64,000 nucleotides of DNA from Streptomyces sp. NBC_00091 (GCF_026343185.1 NZ_JAPEMA010000001.1:682001-746000); one strand, 5' to 3'; positions 7,895 to 16,974 are shown, counted from the stretch's first letter. Translations and numbers: made by a program. Notes: generated from the sequence alone by a model not told the origin.

Positions 7895-10594
7895 TCAGTC
7901 GTGAAGGGGGTTGGCGATGGTGACGTAGACGGACTGGGTGTCGACGGGGCCCACGAGCTCGTCGAGGCCGCCCAGGCGGGTGAGCAGGTTCGCCTTGCAG
8001 CGGAGGGTGGGTGAGTCGAGCAGCTGCGCGGGGACCGGGCCGAGGCCCGCGGCCTTCCCGAGGAAGCGGCGGAAGGCGGCGAGGAGCACGCGCTCGTCGG
8101 CGAGCCGTTGGGATCCGAAGGCTCCGATGAGGCCGATCACGTTGTTGATGCCGAGGTAGTAGGCGAAGCGTTCGTCGGTGACGGCGTCCTGGACGAAGGT
8201 GTCGCTGGCGGCGCCGATACCGGGGAGGCGTTGTTCCAGTTCGGCGCGCCGGGACTCGCGGAAGTAGTAGCCCTGGTTGTCGCGGAAGCGGCCGCCGACG
8301 GGCCAGCCTGCCCGGTCGAGGAGCACCAGGGTGTTCTGCTGGTGCGCTTCGAGGGCGATGCCGACGAGCGCGTCGAAGGCGAGGACCGGCAGGACGACGA
8401 GGTCGAGGTAGCGCAGGAACCACTCGGTGGCGACGGCGGAGGTGGGCCGCCCGGTGGTCACGGCGAGCCGGGCAAGGGTGTCGGCGAGCCGGGAGCGCAT
8501 CGTGGTCCGGCCGGGCCACGGGCGCAGGGCGGTCAGTGCGGCGACGCAGACGGCGTCGTCGTCGGAGTGGAAGGGGTTGTGGCGCAGCAGGGCGTCGAAT
8601 CCCCGGACGGGGGTGCCGTCCAGGGCGTCGACGGCGACCCAGGCGGGGTCGCGGACGATGTCGAAGCCGGGGTGGGCGGTCTGCCACTGCTCGGCGAGGC
8701 CGGTGCGGAGCAGCCGGTGCACCTCGACACCGCGGTGGAGTTCCTTGCGGAGGTTCTCGCGGCGGGAGTTGGTGATGCGCAGGCCGAGGGAGAGCTTGAG
8801 CATCGCGGGGGCGCCCGGGCGGTGGACGGTGCGGACGGAGGAGGTGGGGTACCAGGGGGCACCGTACGGGCCCAGGTCGGTCAGGAGTCCCGCGTCGCGG
8901 AGGGCGGTGACGGCGGGGCGCTGGAGGAGGTCGCGGGCCTGCCAGGGGTGCAGGGGAACGGCGGTGGTGCCGGCGGGCAGCGGGAGTCCGGGGGCGAGCC
9001 GGGCGAGGAGCTGGGCGGCGGAGACCGGGCGGCCTCGTTCGGTCCAGGCGGAGTCGGTGGCGAGGGCGTCGGGCGCGACCGCGATCCAGTGCAGGGGGAA
9101 GGAGCCGTGGAGTTCGGGTGAGTAGTGGCGTACTTCGGTCTCGGAGAGTCCTTCGCGGCTCTTGGGATCCGGCTGGAGGGGGTGGCCGAGGAGGAGTGAC
9201 TGTTCGGCGGTGAGGAAGCGGTCCCCGGCGACGGGGGCGGGCGCGGCGGGGCGCAGGCGCCGGTCGGCGATGAACTCGGCGGTGCGGCGCACCGAGTCGG
9301 CGACCCGGCCGACGAGGTCGGTGCCGCTGCGGCCGTCGCCCTCGCGGGCGATCAGGGCGGCGAGGGTGACGGCGTCCACGGCGGGGGCGGGGGCGGGGGC
9401 GCCTTCGAGGCGGGCCGGTGCGAAGCGGTGCCAGCCTGCCGGGGACCAGTACCGGACGGGGACGAGCAGCGCGGCGCCGGATGCGGGGAGGGGGATGCGG
9501 AGCAGGGTTCCGACGGGCCCGTCGGGGCGGCCGATGCCGCCCTCGCGGACCCAGCACCGCAGCAGGTTCTCCACCGTCGCGGCCTCGGCGGCGGTGGCCG
9601 GGTCGGCGTGGTCCAGCAGGTCGGGCAGCGCCGCCGGTTCGGGGCCGGCCGGTCCGGGGCCGCCCACCCGGGGGCGGAGGGTGCCGTCCTTCTGCCGGGG
9701 CACGGTGCCCGCCGGGGCGTAGGCCGGACCTGCCGGGAGCCCGGGCGCGGGCGCGGGTACCGGTCCGGCCTGGGGCCGCCCGGGGCCGCCCGGCTCCCGG
9801 TCCGCCGCCGGGGCGACCGGAGGCCGCTCGGGCTGCGCGGTGTCCCCCGGCCCGGCCCCTGCGCCCGGGCCCGGCTCCGGCGGCACCTGCGCGGCTGCGG
9901 GTGCCGGGCGCTGCGCGGGGGCCGGGGGCTCGGGATGGGCCGGGCCGGCGGGGTACGCCGCGGCGGCGGGGCCTGCCGGGCCGTCGGGGGCGGGCGGGCC
10001 GTCGGGGGCGGGCGGGCCAGCCGGGGTGGGGGTGGCTGCCTCGTGGGCCGGGCCAGCGGGGTGGGCCGGAGGGGCTGCCGGGTGGTCGGCCGGCGCCGGG
10101 GCAGCCGGCGGGGCGGGCGGGGAGGCCGCCACCGGCGCATCGGTCCCCAGGCCGGCGGGCGGGGCGGCCGGGTGGGTGGGGGCAGGGGCCAGGGGGGCGG
10201 CGGGCACCGGGGCGGCGGGCACGGCGAACCCCGAGGCGGCGGGCGGGGCGACCGCGGGGGTGGTCCCGGCGGGCGGGTGGGCGGCGGGAGCCGGGCCGGC
10301 GGGGGCAGCGAACGCCGAGCCGGCGGGCGGGGCGGCTGCGGGGGTGGTGCCGGCGGGCGGGTGGGCGGCCGGTGCCGGGCTGGTGGGGGTCGCGGGCGCC
10401 GGGGCGGCGGAGCCGAGGGGCGGGGCGGCCGTGGGGGTGGCCGGGGCGGCGAACCCCGGGCCGGCGGGCGCGGCGGCTGCGGGAGCGGTGGCGGCGGGCG
10501 CCGGGGCGGCGGAGCCGACGGGCGGGGTGGTGGGGGCGGCGAACCCCGGGGCGGGCGGCGGGGTCGGGTGGGGGGAGGTGGAGGGGTCGGGCAT
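7895..10594 (-). CDS. IucA/IucC family (NIS) siderophore synthetase 1 with long Pro/Ala-rich N-terminus
   Basis: An 899-residue protein. About residues 1-320 are almost entirely Pro, Ala, Gly, Thr and His in imperfect repeats, including two adjacent 28-residue units at 10224-10391. The remaining 580 residues, starting near LPDLLDHADP, are a full-length NIS synthetase. They carry LLGHPLQPDPKSREG, VPLHPWQARD, RITNSRRENLRKELHRG, EAHQQNTLVLLD and the C-terminal RCKANLLTRL block. The long form is favoured because the ATG at 10594 has a clear GAAGGA site 6 nt upstream. The in-frame GTG codons near residues 303 and 312 have no convincing site. The gene starts 21 bp after the aminotransferase stop. 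The extension's role is unknown; it might be a flexible tether or simply tolerated low-complexity sequence. Confidence 0.88.
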   Translation of the reverse strand: MPDPSTSPHPTPPPAPGFAAPTTPPVGSAAPAPAATAPAAAAPAGPGFAAPATPTAAPPLGSAAPAPATPTSPAPAAHPPAGTTPAAAPPAGSAFAAPAGPAPAAHPPAGTTPAVAPPAASGFAVPAAPVPAAPLAPAPTHPAAPPAGLGTDAPVAASPPAPPAAPAPADHPAAPPAHPAGPAHEAATPTPAGPPAPDGPPAPDGPAGPAAAAYPAGPAHPEPPAPAQRPAPAAAQVPPEPGPGAGAGPGDTAQPERPPVAPAADREPGGPGRPQAGPVPAPAPGLPAGPAYAPAGTVPRQKDGTLRPRVGGPGPAGPEPAALPDLLDHADPATAAEAATVENLLRCWVREGGIGRPDGPVGTLLRIPLPASGAALLVPVRYWSPAGWHRFAPARLEGAPAPAPAVDAVTLAALIAREGDGRSGTDLVGRVADSVRRTAEFIADRRLRPAAPAPVAGDRFLTAEQSLLLGHPLQPDPKSREGLSETEVRHYSPELHGSFPLHWIAVAPDALATDSAWTERGRPVSAAQLLARLAPGLPLPAGTTAVPLHPWQARDLLQRPAVTALRDAGLLTDLGPYGAPWYPTSSVRTVHRPGAPAMLKLSLGLRITNSRRENLRKELHRGVEVHRLLRTGLAEQWQTAHPGFDIVRDPAWVAVDALDGTPVRGFDALLRHNPFHSDDDAVCVAALTALRPWPGRTTMRSRLADTLARLAVTTGRPTSAVATEWFLRYLDLVVLPVLAFDALVGIALEAHQQNTLVLLDRAGWPVGGRFRDNQGYYFRESRRAELEQRLPGIGAASDTFVQDAVTDERFAYYLGINNVIGLIGAFGSQRLADERVLLAAFRRFLGKAAGLGPVPAQLLDSPTLRCKANLLTRLGGLDELVGPVDTQSVYVTIANPLHD
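10224..10391. repeat. Two tandem 84-bp in-frame repeats in NIS synthetase 1
   Basis: Units 10224-10307 and 10308-10391 are near-identical (minor substitutions only). Each encodes 28 residues of the form PAPAAHPPAGTTPA-V/A-APPA followed by a short FA-rich segment. More diverged copies continue to about 10560. The length is a multiple of three, so the frame is preserved. Confidence 0.85.
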
Positions 10595-10615
10595 CGGGGG
10601 TCCTTCGCGTGCGGG

Positions 10616-12043
10616 TCAGTGGGGCCGGCGGGCGGCGGCGGGGATGGAGTCGGCCAGCCGGTCCAGGACGGCTGCGGCCTGCTCGTCGGTGAGGGTCAGC
10701 GGGGGCAGCAGGCGGACGACGCTGGAGTGGCGGCCTCCGAGTTCGACGATCAGGCCGCGGTCCAGGCACTCCTGGCGGACGTCGGCGGCCAGGGCGGGGG
10801 CGGCGGCGCCGGTGTCGGGGTCGACGAGTTCGATGCCGATCATCAGGCCGCGGCCCCGGACGTCTCCGATGCAGGGCTGGTCCGCCGCCAGTCCCCGCAG
10901 GGCGGCCAGCATCCGCTCGCCCAGGACCGCCGCACGCTCGGCGAGGCCGTTGCGGCGGACGTGGGCCAGGGTGGCGGTGCCCGCCGCCATGGCCAGCTGG
11001 TTGCCGCGGAAGGTGCCGGCGTGGGCGCCGGGGGCCCAGACGTCCAGCTCGGCCCGGTAGACGATCACGGCGAGCGGCAGGCTGCCGCCGATGGCCTTGG
11101 ACAGGACCATCACGTCGGGGACCACCCCCGCGTGGTCGACGCCCCAGAAGGCACCCGTGCGGCCCACGCCGGTCTGCACCTCGTCCGCGATGAGCGGGAT
11201 GCCCCGGGCCTCGGTGATCTCCCGCATCCGGCGCAGCCAGGCGTCGGGGGCCGGGTGGACCCCGCCCTCGCCCTGCACCGGCTCGACGATCATGGCGGCG
11301 GGCGCGGGCACCCCGCCCTTGGGGTCGTCGAGCAGGCTCTCGGTCCAGCGGACGCCGAGCCGTGCGCCCTCGGCGCCGCCGACCCCGAACGGGCAGCGGT
11401 GGTCCTGCGGGTAGGGCAGCCGGGTCACCCGTACGTCGGTGGCGCCGCCCGAGGCCTCCAGGGCCCCGGCCGTCATGCCGTGGTACGCCCCGGTGAAGGT
11501 GAGCAGCCCGGCGCGGCCGGTGGCGGCGCGGACCAGTTTCAGCGCGGCCTCGACGGCGTCGGTCCCGGCGGGGCCGCAGAACTGGATACGGGCGTCGGCG
11601 GCCAGCCCGGCCGGCAGGTTCGCGAAGAGCTCGGTGGTGAACGCGTCCTTGACCGGGGTGGCCAGGTCGAGGACGTGCAGGGGAGCCCCGGAGTCGAGGA
11701 CCTTGCGGATGGCTTCGAGGACGACGGGGTGGTTGTGCCCGAGGGCGAGGGTGCCCGCGCCGGAGAGGCAGTCGAGGTAGCGCCGCCCGTCGGCGCCCTC
11801 GATCGTCAGCCCCCGGGCGCGCACCGGGACGATGGGCAGCGAGCGGGCGTAGGTCCGGGCGGCGGACTCCCGCAGCGCCTGCCGGCGCAGGATGCCGTCG
11901 GCCGAGGCGGCCCCCCGGCCGCCCTGCGGCGGAACGTGCGGCGGAACCTGTGGCGGGGTGTTCTCCGGGACCTGGGGTGTCGCCTGGGGCGAGGTCTGCG
12001 GTGGGATCTGTGCCGCGGCTGCGGTCGGCTCGGTCAAGGCCAC
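10616..12043 (-). CDS. Class III aminotransferase, probable diaminobutyrate--2-oxoglutarate type
   Basis: A 475-residue PLP enzyme. The N-terminal 45 residues are Pro/Gln-rich and not part of the fold. Thereafter come GADGRRYLDCLSGAGTL, the phosphate-binding region FCGPAGTDAVEAALKL, the PLP-contacting DEVQTGVGRTG, and the Schiff-base lysine in VLSKAIGGSLPL. These features and the siderophore-cluster context point to the 2,4-diaminobutyrate aminotransferase branch, which would supply the diamine for the NIS synthetases. No partner diaminobutyrate decarboxylase is present. The GTG start at 12043 has a GGAGG site 10 nt upstream. It is the first gene of the cluster. Alternative class III substrates cannot be excluded. 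Confidence 0.85.
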   Translation of the reverse strand: MALTEPTAAAAQIPPQTSPQATPQVPENTPPQVPPHVPPQGGRGAASADGILRRQALRESAARTYARSLPIVPVRARGLTIEGADGRRYLDCLSGAGTLALGHNHPVVLEAIRKVLDSGAPLHVLDLATPVKDAFTTELFANLPAGLAADARIQFCGPAGTDAVEAALKLVRAATGRAGLLTFTGAYHGMTAGALEASGGATDVRVTRLPYPQDHRCPFGVGGAEGARLGVRWTESLLDDPKGGVPAPAAMIVEPVQGEGGVHPAPDAWLRRMREITEARGIPLIADEVQTGVGRTGAFWGVDHAGVVPDVMVLSKAIGGSLPLAVIVYRAELDVWAPGAHAGTFRGNQLAMAAGTATLAHVRRNGLAERAAVLGERMLAALRGLAADQPCIGDVRGRGLMIGIELVDPDTGAAAPALAADVRQECLDRGLIVELGGRHSSVVRLLPPLTLTDEQAAAVLDRLADSIPAAARRPH

Positions 12044-12166
12044 GACTGTCGGTCCTCCCGCACGGTTGCCCTTCCGGATTGCGCCTCGAACACGAACGCT
12101 GCTGCCCCATCCCCCGTACGTACCAACGACGGTGACGGCGGCGGATCACGGGTCACCCGAAGATCC

Positions 12167-12236
12167 TTGCGTCCGACCGGAAACGTCCGGCAGCAAACGT
12201 CCGGCAGGAAGCGTCCGGCAGGAACCACCGACCCGG
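12167..12236. repeat. Tandem 14-bp repeat array (5 units) upstream of the siderophore-like cluster
   Basis: Contiguous 14-bp units begin at 12167, 12181, 12195, 12209 and 12223. The central three are nearly identical (AAACGTCCGGCAGG type) and the outer two are degenerate. It lies in the divergent region between the aminotransferase and the lipoprotein protease. No canonical IdeR/DmdR iron box was seen in this region. Confidence 0.8.
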
Positions 12237-12333
12237 GGCACACCGTCCTAAGCACCGGCGGCATAGTGGGGTGCTGCGATCCACCCCGATCGACTCCGTC
12301 TCAACACCTCGAACCCCCAGGGGGACTTACGAC

Positions 12334-13512
12334 ATGCGACCGAACCGACCGGTCACCGCGATCCTCAGCGCGGCCGCGCTCGCGCTGACGGCCGCGGCCT
12401 GCGGCCCCGGCGACGGTGAGGCCGGCGGCGCCGACGCCAAGCCGACCGTGGCTGCGAGCCTGCCGTCCGGCGCGGCGGACGGGATCCAGATCCCGGACGA
12501 GCTCAAGGACAAGCTCAAGCAGCACGGCTTCGACCTGGAGAAGTGGAAGGGGGGCGCGTGGAAGAACTGGAAGAAGGAAGACTGGCTCCGCGAGGCGGGC
12601 GACTACGTCAACCCGATCATCGACGGCCTGTGGGACCCGGACCGGATGCGTGACGCGGAGCAGCCGCAGCGCCCGGCCGTCGACCCGGACGCCGGCAAGG
12701 ACCAGGGCGTCACCGACCCGACCCCGGCCCCCGTGGCGGCCGCGCCGGCGGCTTCGCCGTACCACTCGAGCGTTCCGGCGTCCGGCAAGGTCTTCTTCGA
12801 CGGGCCCGAGGGCTCGATGGTCTGCTCGGCGACCGTGGTGAAGGATCCCGCGCACCCGGGCAAGTCCAACATGGTCTGGACGGCGGGCCATTGCGTGCAC
12901 GCGGGCAAGGCCGGCGGCTGGTACCGCAACATCGCCTTCGTCCCGTCCTACAACAACGCGGGCAAGCCGGCGGCGGCGCTCAAGGGCGCGCCGCGCGAGC
13001 AGGTCGCCCCGTACGGCGTCTGGTGGAGCGACTGGGCGCAGACCTCGGACCAGTGGATCGCGACGGGCGGTCCCACGGGCGGCTCGGGTGCCCCGTACGA
13101 CTTCGCGGTGCTGCACGTGACCCCGGAGAAGGGCGGCGGCAAGTCGCTGGAGGAGACGGTCGGTACGGCGCTCCCGGTGGAGTTCAGCGCCCCGGCGGTG
13201 CCTAAGGTCGCGAGCATCACGGCGACGGGTTACCCGGCGGCGGCTCCGTTCGACGGCCAGAAGGCGTTCCAGTGCACGGACAAGCCGGGCCGGCTGGCGC
13301 TGCGCCAGGCGGACCCGGTGATGTACCGCATCGGCTGCACGATGACCGGCGGTTCCTCCGGTGGCGGCTGGGTCGCGGCGGGTGGCGACGGCAAGCCGGC
13401 GCTGGTGTCGAACACGTCGATCGGCCCTGCGAGGGCGGGTTGGCTGGCGGGACCGAGGCTGGGTCCGGAGGCCAAGGGCATCTACGACGCGGTGAGCGCC
13501 AAGTTCAAGTAG
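12334..13512 (+). CDS. Secreted lipoprotein, trypsin-like serine protease
   Basis: A 392-residue predicted lipoprotein. The signal peptide ends in the lipobox LTAAAC, so the mature protein should be anchored outside the membrane by its Cys. A catalytic triad is visible: His186 (TAGHCV), Asp256 (PYDFAVLHV) and Ser342 in TGGSSGGGW, typical of the chymotrypsin/V8-like fold. Between signal and protease lies a segment of about 100 residues with a Trp/Lys-rich stretch (EKWKGGAWKNWKKEDW) that may be a short binding or pro-segment. An AGGGGGA ribosome site precedes the ATG at 12334; the reading frame extends 63 nt upstream without a credible start. It faces hflX and ends before a strong terminator. 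Confidence 0.88.
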   Translation: MRPNRPVTAILSAAALALTAAACGPGDGEAGGADAKPTVAASLPSGAADGIQIPDELKDKLKQHGFDLEKWKGGAWKNWKKEDWLREAGDYVNPIIDGLWDPDRMRDAEQPQRPAVDPDAGKDQGVTDPTPAPVAAAPAASPYHSSVPASGKVFFDGPEGSMVCSATVVKDPAHPGKSNMVWTAGHCVHAGKAGGWYRNIAFVPSYNNAGKPAAALKGAPREQVAPYGVWWSDWAQTSDQWIATGGPTGGSGAPYDFAVLHVTPEKGGGKSLEETVGTALPVEFSAPAVPKVASITATGYPAAAPFDGQKAFQCTDKPGRLALRQADPVMYRIGCTMTGGSSGGGWVAAGGDGKPALVSNTSIGPARAGWLAGPRLGPEAKGIYDAVSAKFK

Positions 13513-13582
13513 GCGAGCAGAAGCAGCCAAGCGGGCCCGTAGGCCCGTAGGCCTGTAGCCCTTAGGCAGGGGCGTACGCACG

Positions 13583-13623
13583 TGACGGAGGGCCCCCCGC
13601 TCGAAGCGGGGGGCCCTCCGTCA
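13583..13623. terminator. Bidirectional terminator between protease and hflX
   Basis: A perfect 19-bp stem (13583-13601 and 13605-13623) with a 3-nt loop, extremely GC-rich in the centre, lies between two convergent genes. Confidence 0.92.
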
Positions 13624-13645
13624 TGTTGACGCCGTCGCGGCGCCG

Positions 13646-15151
13646 TTACTGCTTGGCGGGCACGTACGGTGCCAGGTCCGCGGCGAGTTCCTGGTGGACC
13701 CGTGCCTTGAGCAGGGTGCCCTCCGGGGTGTGCTCCTCGGAGATCACCTCGCCCTCGGCGTGCGCCCGGGCGACCAGCCCGCCGCGGGTGTAGGGCACCA
13801 GGGCCTCCACCTCGACCTCGGGCCGGGGCAGCTCGGTGTCGATGAGCGCGAGGAGTTCCTCGATGCCCTGGCCGGTGCGGGCCGAGACGGCGATGGAGTG
13901 CCGCTCGATGCGCAGCAGGCGCTGCAGGACGAGCGGGTCGGCGGCGTCCGCCTTGTTGATCACCACGATCTCGGGCACGTTGACCGCGCCGACCTCGCGG
14001 ATGACCTCGCGCACCGCCGCCAGCTGCTCCTCCGGTGCCGGGTGCGAGCCGTCCACGATGTGCAGGATGAGGTCTGAGTCGCCGACCTCCTCCATCGTGG
14101 AGCGGAACGCCTCGACGAGGTGGTGGGGCAGGTGCCGGACGAAGCCCACGGTGTCGGCCAGGGTGTAGATGCGGCCGGAGGGGGTTTCGGCGCGGCGCAC
14201 GGTCGGGTCGAGGGTGGCGAACAGTGCGTTCTCCACCAGGACGCCCGCGCCCGTGAGGCGGTTGAGCAGGGAGGACTTGCCGGCGTTGGTGTAGCCGGCG
14301 ATGGCGACCGAGGGGATCTTGTTGCGGCGCCGTTCCTGCCGCTTGATGTCGCGGCCGGTCTTCATCTCGGCGATCTCCCGGCGCATCTTCGCCATCTTCT
14401 CGCGGATGCGGCGCCGGTCGGTCTCGATCTTGGTCTCACCGGGGCCTCGGGTGGCCATGCCGCCACCGCCGCCGCCACCCATCTGCCGGGACAGCGACTG
14501 ACCCCAGCCGCGCAGTCGCGGCAGCATGTACTGCATCTGCGCGAGTGCGACCTGTGCCTTGCCCTCTCGGGACTTGGCGTGCTGGGCGAAGATGTCGAGG
14601 ATGAGGGCGGTCCGGTCGACGACCTTGACCTTGACCACGTCCTCGAGCGCGATGAGCTGGCCGGGGCTGAGCTCGCCGTCGCAGACGACGGTGTCGGCCC
14701 CGCTCTCGAGCACGATGTCGCGCAGTTCGCGGGCCTTGCCGGAACCGATGAAGGTGGCCGGGTCGGGCTTGTCGCGGCGCTGCATCACACCGTCGAGCAC
14801 GAGGGCGCCGGCCGTCTCGGCGAGGGCCGCGAGCTCCGCGAGGGAGTTCTCGGCGTCGTCGACGGTGCCGGAGGTCCAGACACCGACGAGAACGACGCGC
14901 TCCAGGCGGAGCTGTCGGTACTCGACCTCGGTGACGTCCTCGAGTTCGGTCGAGAGACCGGCGACGCGGCGCAGGGCCGCGCGCTCGGAGCGGTCGAGCT
15001 GGGCACCGTCCCGCTCTCCGTCGATCTCGTGGCTCCAGGCGACGTCCTCTTCCATCAGGGCATCGGCCCGAAGGCTCTCGGTGAAGCTCTGCGAGTCCCG
15101 CACGTTCTGCGCGTCCCGCGGGTCCTGGGAAGGGGAAGAAGAGGAGGTCAT
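13646..15151 (-). CDS. hflX: Ribosome-associated GTPase HflX
   Basis: A 501-residue HflX GTPase, which binds the 50S subunit and helps rescue or split stalled ribosomes. The N-terminal HflX domain (about 95-275) includes LVGVWTSG, DGELSPGQL and the glycine-rich RQMGGGGGGGMATRGPGE. The G domain has G1 GYTNAGKSSLLNRL near residue 290, G3 DTVGFVRHLP and G4 NKAD. The start at 15151 (MTSSSS) is preceded by AAGGATCC; a longer frame adds 31 low-complexity residues. Streptomyces HflX proteins have such an acidic N-terminal extension. It sits in the conserved block with rshA, dapF, miaA and miaB. Confidence 0.94.
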   Translation of the reverse strand: MTSSSSPSQDPRDAQNVRDSQSFTESLRADALMEEDVAWSHEIDGERDGAQLDRSERAALRRVAGLSTELEDVTEVEYRQLRLERVVLVGVWTSGTVDDAENSLAELAALAETAGALVLDGVMQRRDKPDPATFIGSGKARELRDIVLESGADTVVCDGELSPGQLIALEDVVKVKVVDRTALILDIFAQHAKSREGKAQVALAQMQYMLPRLRGWGQSLSRQMGGGGGGGMATRGPGETKIETDRRRIREKMAKMRREIAEMKTGRDIKRQERRRNKIPSVAIAGYTNAGKSSLLNRLTGAGVLVENALFATLDPTVRRAETPSGRIYTLADTVGFVRHLPHHLVEAFRSTMEEVGDSDLILHIVDGSHPAPEEQLAAVREVIREVGAVNVPEIVVINKADAADPLVLQRLLRIERHSIAVSARTGQGIEELLALIDTELPRPEVEVEALVPYTRGGLVARAHAEGEVISEEHTPEGTLLKARVHQELAADLAPYVPAKQ

Positions 15152-15372
15152 TGGATCCTTACGTCGTTTCGATGGTGTCGCGCCGGCCGGGGCCGAAGCT
15201 CCGGCCGGTCCAGCCAGGGCCAAAGGTACCGCCGTGCGTGACATAACACTGTCATGTCCAACGCGTGGTCCCGTCCGGTGATTCCCCGGTGCGCCGCGGT
15301 GACCTCGTCGGCCCCGGCGGCTTCGTCGATGGTGTCATGCCCGTTCCTCGCGCGTCATACCGTTTTCCCGCG

Positions 15373-16845
15373 CTACGGCTTCCCCGCGGCCGGGGAGGAG
15401 GCGGGGCCGCCCCATTCCGGGTGCCCGGGCATCGCCGGGGTGGTCTCCCCGTACAGCCACGGCTGGAGGAAGGCCGCGAGGTCGCGCCCGGCCTCCTGGG
15501 AGGCGAGGCGTACGAAGTCCTCGGTGCCCGCGATCCCGTCCTTGTGCTCGGCCACCCAGCGCCGTTCGACCCGGTCGAAGGCCGCGGCGCCGATCTCCTG
15601 GCGCAGGGCGTAGAGGATCAGCGCGGACCCGTCGTAGACCACGGGCCGGAAGAGGCCGATCTTCTCCCCGGGGGCGGCCGCCTTCGGGGCGGCCGGGGGG
15701 CCGCCCTGGGCCCGCCACTGGTCCGAGCGCTGGTAGGCCTCGCGCATCCGCCGCTCCAGGGGGTACTTGCCGAGCCCGTCGGCGTAGAGGGCCTCGTACC
15801 AGGTGGCGTGCCCCTCGTTGAGCCACAGGTCGGACCAGGTCCGCGGGGTCACGCTGTCGCCGAACCACTGGTGGGCGAGCTCGTGGACCATGACGGACTC
15901 CACGTACCACTCGGGGTAGCCGGCCGCCTCCCCGGCGAACAGGCCGTGCTCGAAGAGGGAGAGGGTCTGGGTCTCCAGCTCGAAACCGGTCTTCGCGCGG
16001 GCGATCAGCACCCCGTAGTTCTCGAAGGGGTAGCGCCCGACGCGCTCCTCCATCCACGCGACGTGCCCGGCGGTCTTCGCCAGCCAGGGCTCCAGCCGCT
16101 CCCGGTCGGCGGCGGGCACCACGTCGCGCAGCGGCAGTCCGTGCGGGCCTGTGCGGTGGAGGACGGCGGAGCGGCCGACGGAGACCTGGGCCAGCTCGGT
16201 GGCCATCGGGTGCAGGGTCTTGTACGTCCACACGGTCGCGCCGCCGGCGCGGGCGGCCGGGAGGGCGCCGGGCAGCCCGTTGGCGACGGCCGTGTAGCCC
16301 TCGGGGGCGGTGATCCGGAAGGTGAAGTACGCCTTGTCGGCGGGGTGGTCGTTGCACGGGAAGACCCGGTGGGCGGCGTCGGCCTGGTTGGCCATGGCCA
16401 GGCCGTCCTCGGTGGTGACCCATCCCCCGTCGGCGGCCCTGCCGCGCGGGTCGCTGGTGTGCCGGACGGTGATGTGCAGCGGGGTGCTCGCCGGCACCGG
16501 GTACGCGGGGGTCAGTACGAGGTCCTCCCCGGCGGCCTCGAAGCGTGCGGGCTGCCCGTTGACCTCGGCGGAGGCGACCGTTCCGTGGGTGAAGTCGAGG
16601 TTGATCCGCTCCAGCGGCTCCAGGCTGCGGGCTTCGATGGAGGTGACCGCGTCGAGGGGGCTGCGGTTGTCCTTGTACGTGAGGGAGAGGTCGTATGCGA
16701 GGACGTCGTAGCCGGGGTTGCCGAGCTCGGGGAAGAGCCGGTCGCCGATGCCCAGCGGCTTCGGCGGGGGCAGCACGGCGGCGACGAGGGTGAGGGAGGC
16801 CGCGGCGAGCAGGGAGGCGCGCAGGCGCGGGGAGGTGAGCTGCAT
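15373..16845 (-). CDS. M1 family zinc metallopeptidase, secreted
   Basis: A roughly 490-residue aminopeptidase N-like protein. The zinc-binding HELAHQWFGD and the downstream Glu in NEGHATW are both present, and the N-terminal beta-domain carries the LxYxDN/RSPLDAV pattern. A hydrophobic segment (LLAAASLTLVAAVLP) gives a signal peptide or anchor, so it probably works outside the membrane. I take the ATG at 16845; an upstream GTG at 16902 would add 19 basic residues. Neither start has a strong ribosome site. It lies 129 bp downstream of rshA on the same strand and may be co-transcribed. The substrate is unknown. Confidence 0.88.
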   Translation of the reverse strand: MQLTSPRLRASLLAAASLTLVAAVLPPPKPLGIGDRLFPELGNPGYDVLAYDLSLTYKDNRSPLDAVTSIEARSLEPLERINLDFTHGTVASAEVNGQPARFEAAGEDLVLTPAYPVPASTPLHITVRHTSDPRGRAADGGWVTTEDGLAMANQADAAHRVFPCNDHPADKAYFTFRITAPEGYTAVANGLPGALPAARAGGATVWTYKTLHPMATELAQVSVGRSAVLHRTGPHGLPLRDVVPAADRERLEPWLAKTAGHVAWMEERVGRYPFENYGVLIARAKTGFELETQTLSLFEHGLFAGEAAGYPEWYVESVMVHELAHQWFGDSVTPRTWSDLWLNEGHATWYEALYADGLGKYPLERRMREAYQRSDQWRAQGGPPAAPKAAAPGEKIGLFRPVVYDGSALILYALRQEIGAAAFDRVERRWVAEHKDGIAGTEDFVRLASQEAGRDLAAFLQPWLYGETTPAMPGHPEWGGPASSPAAGKP

Positions 16846-16974
16846 CCACCACCGCTTACCAGCGCGTATCGCGGACCCGCGAGCGGCGCGCGACGACTCC
16901 ACCCGAACGAGGCGCCCGGGCCGCGCAGCGGACCGTGTACGCCCCCGGCGCGCGCCTCCGCACGCCCCCCGCCC

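Noticed and set aside
7647..12149. A 1500-residue minus-strand reading frame across the siderophore-like cluster
   Set aside because: It is Arg/Pro-rich shadow coding in a frame overlapping four well-supported genes; no domain pattern.
12044..12333. IdeR/DmdR iron box upstream of the siderophore-like cluster
   Set aside because: Looked for a TTAGGTTAGSCTAACCTAA-like palindrome; nothing close was found by eye.
15239..15254. TGACA-N6-TGTCA repeat upstream of hflX as an operator
   Set aside because: Five-bp arms only; too weak without a matching regulator.
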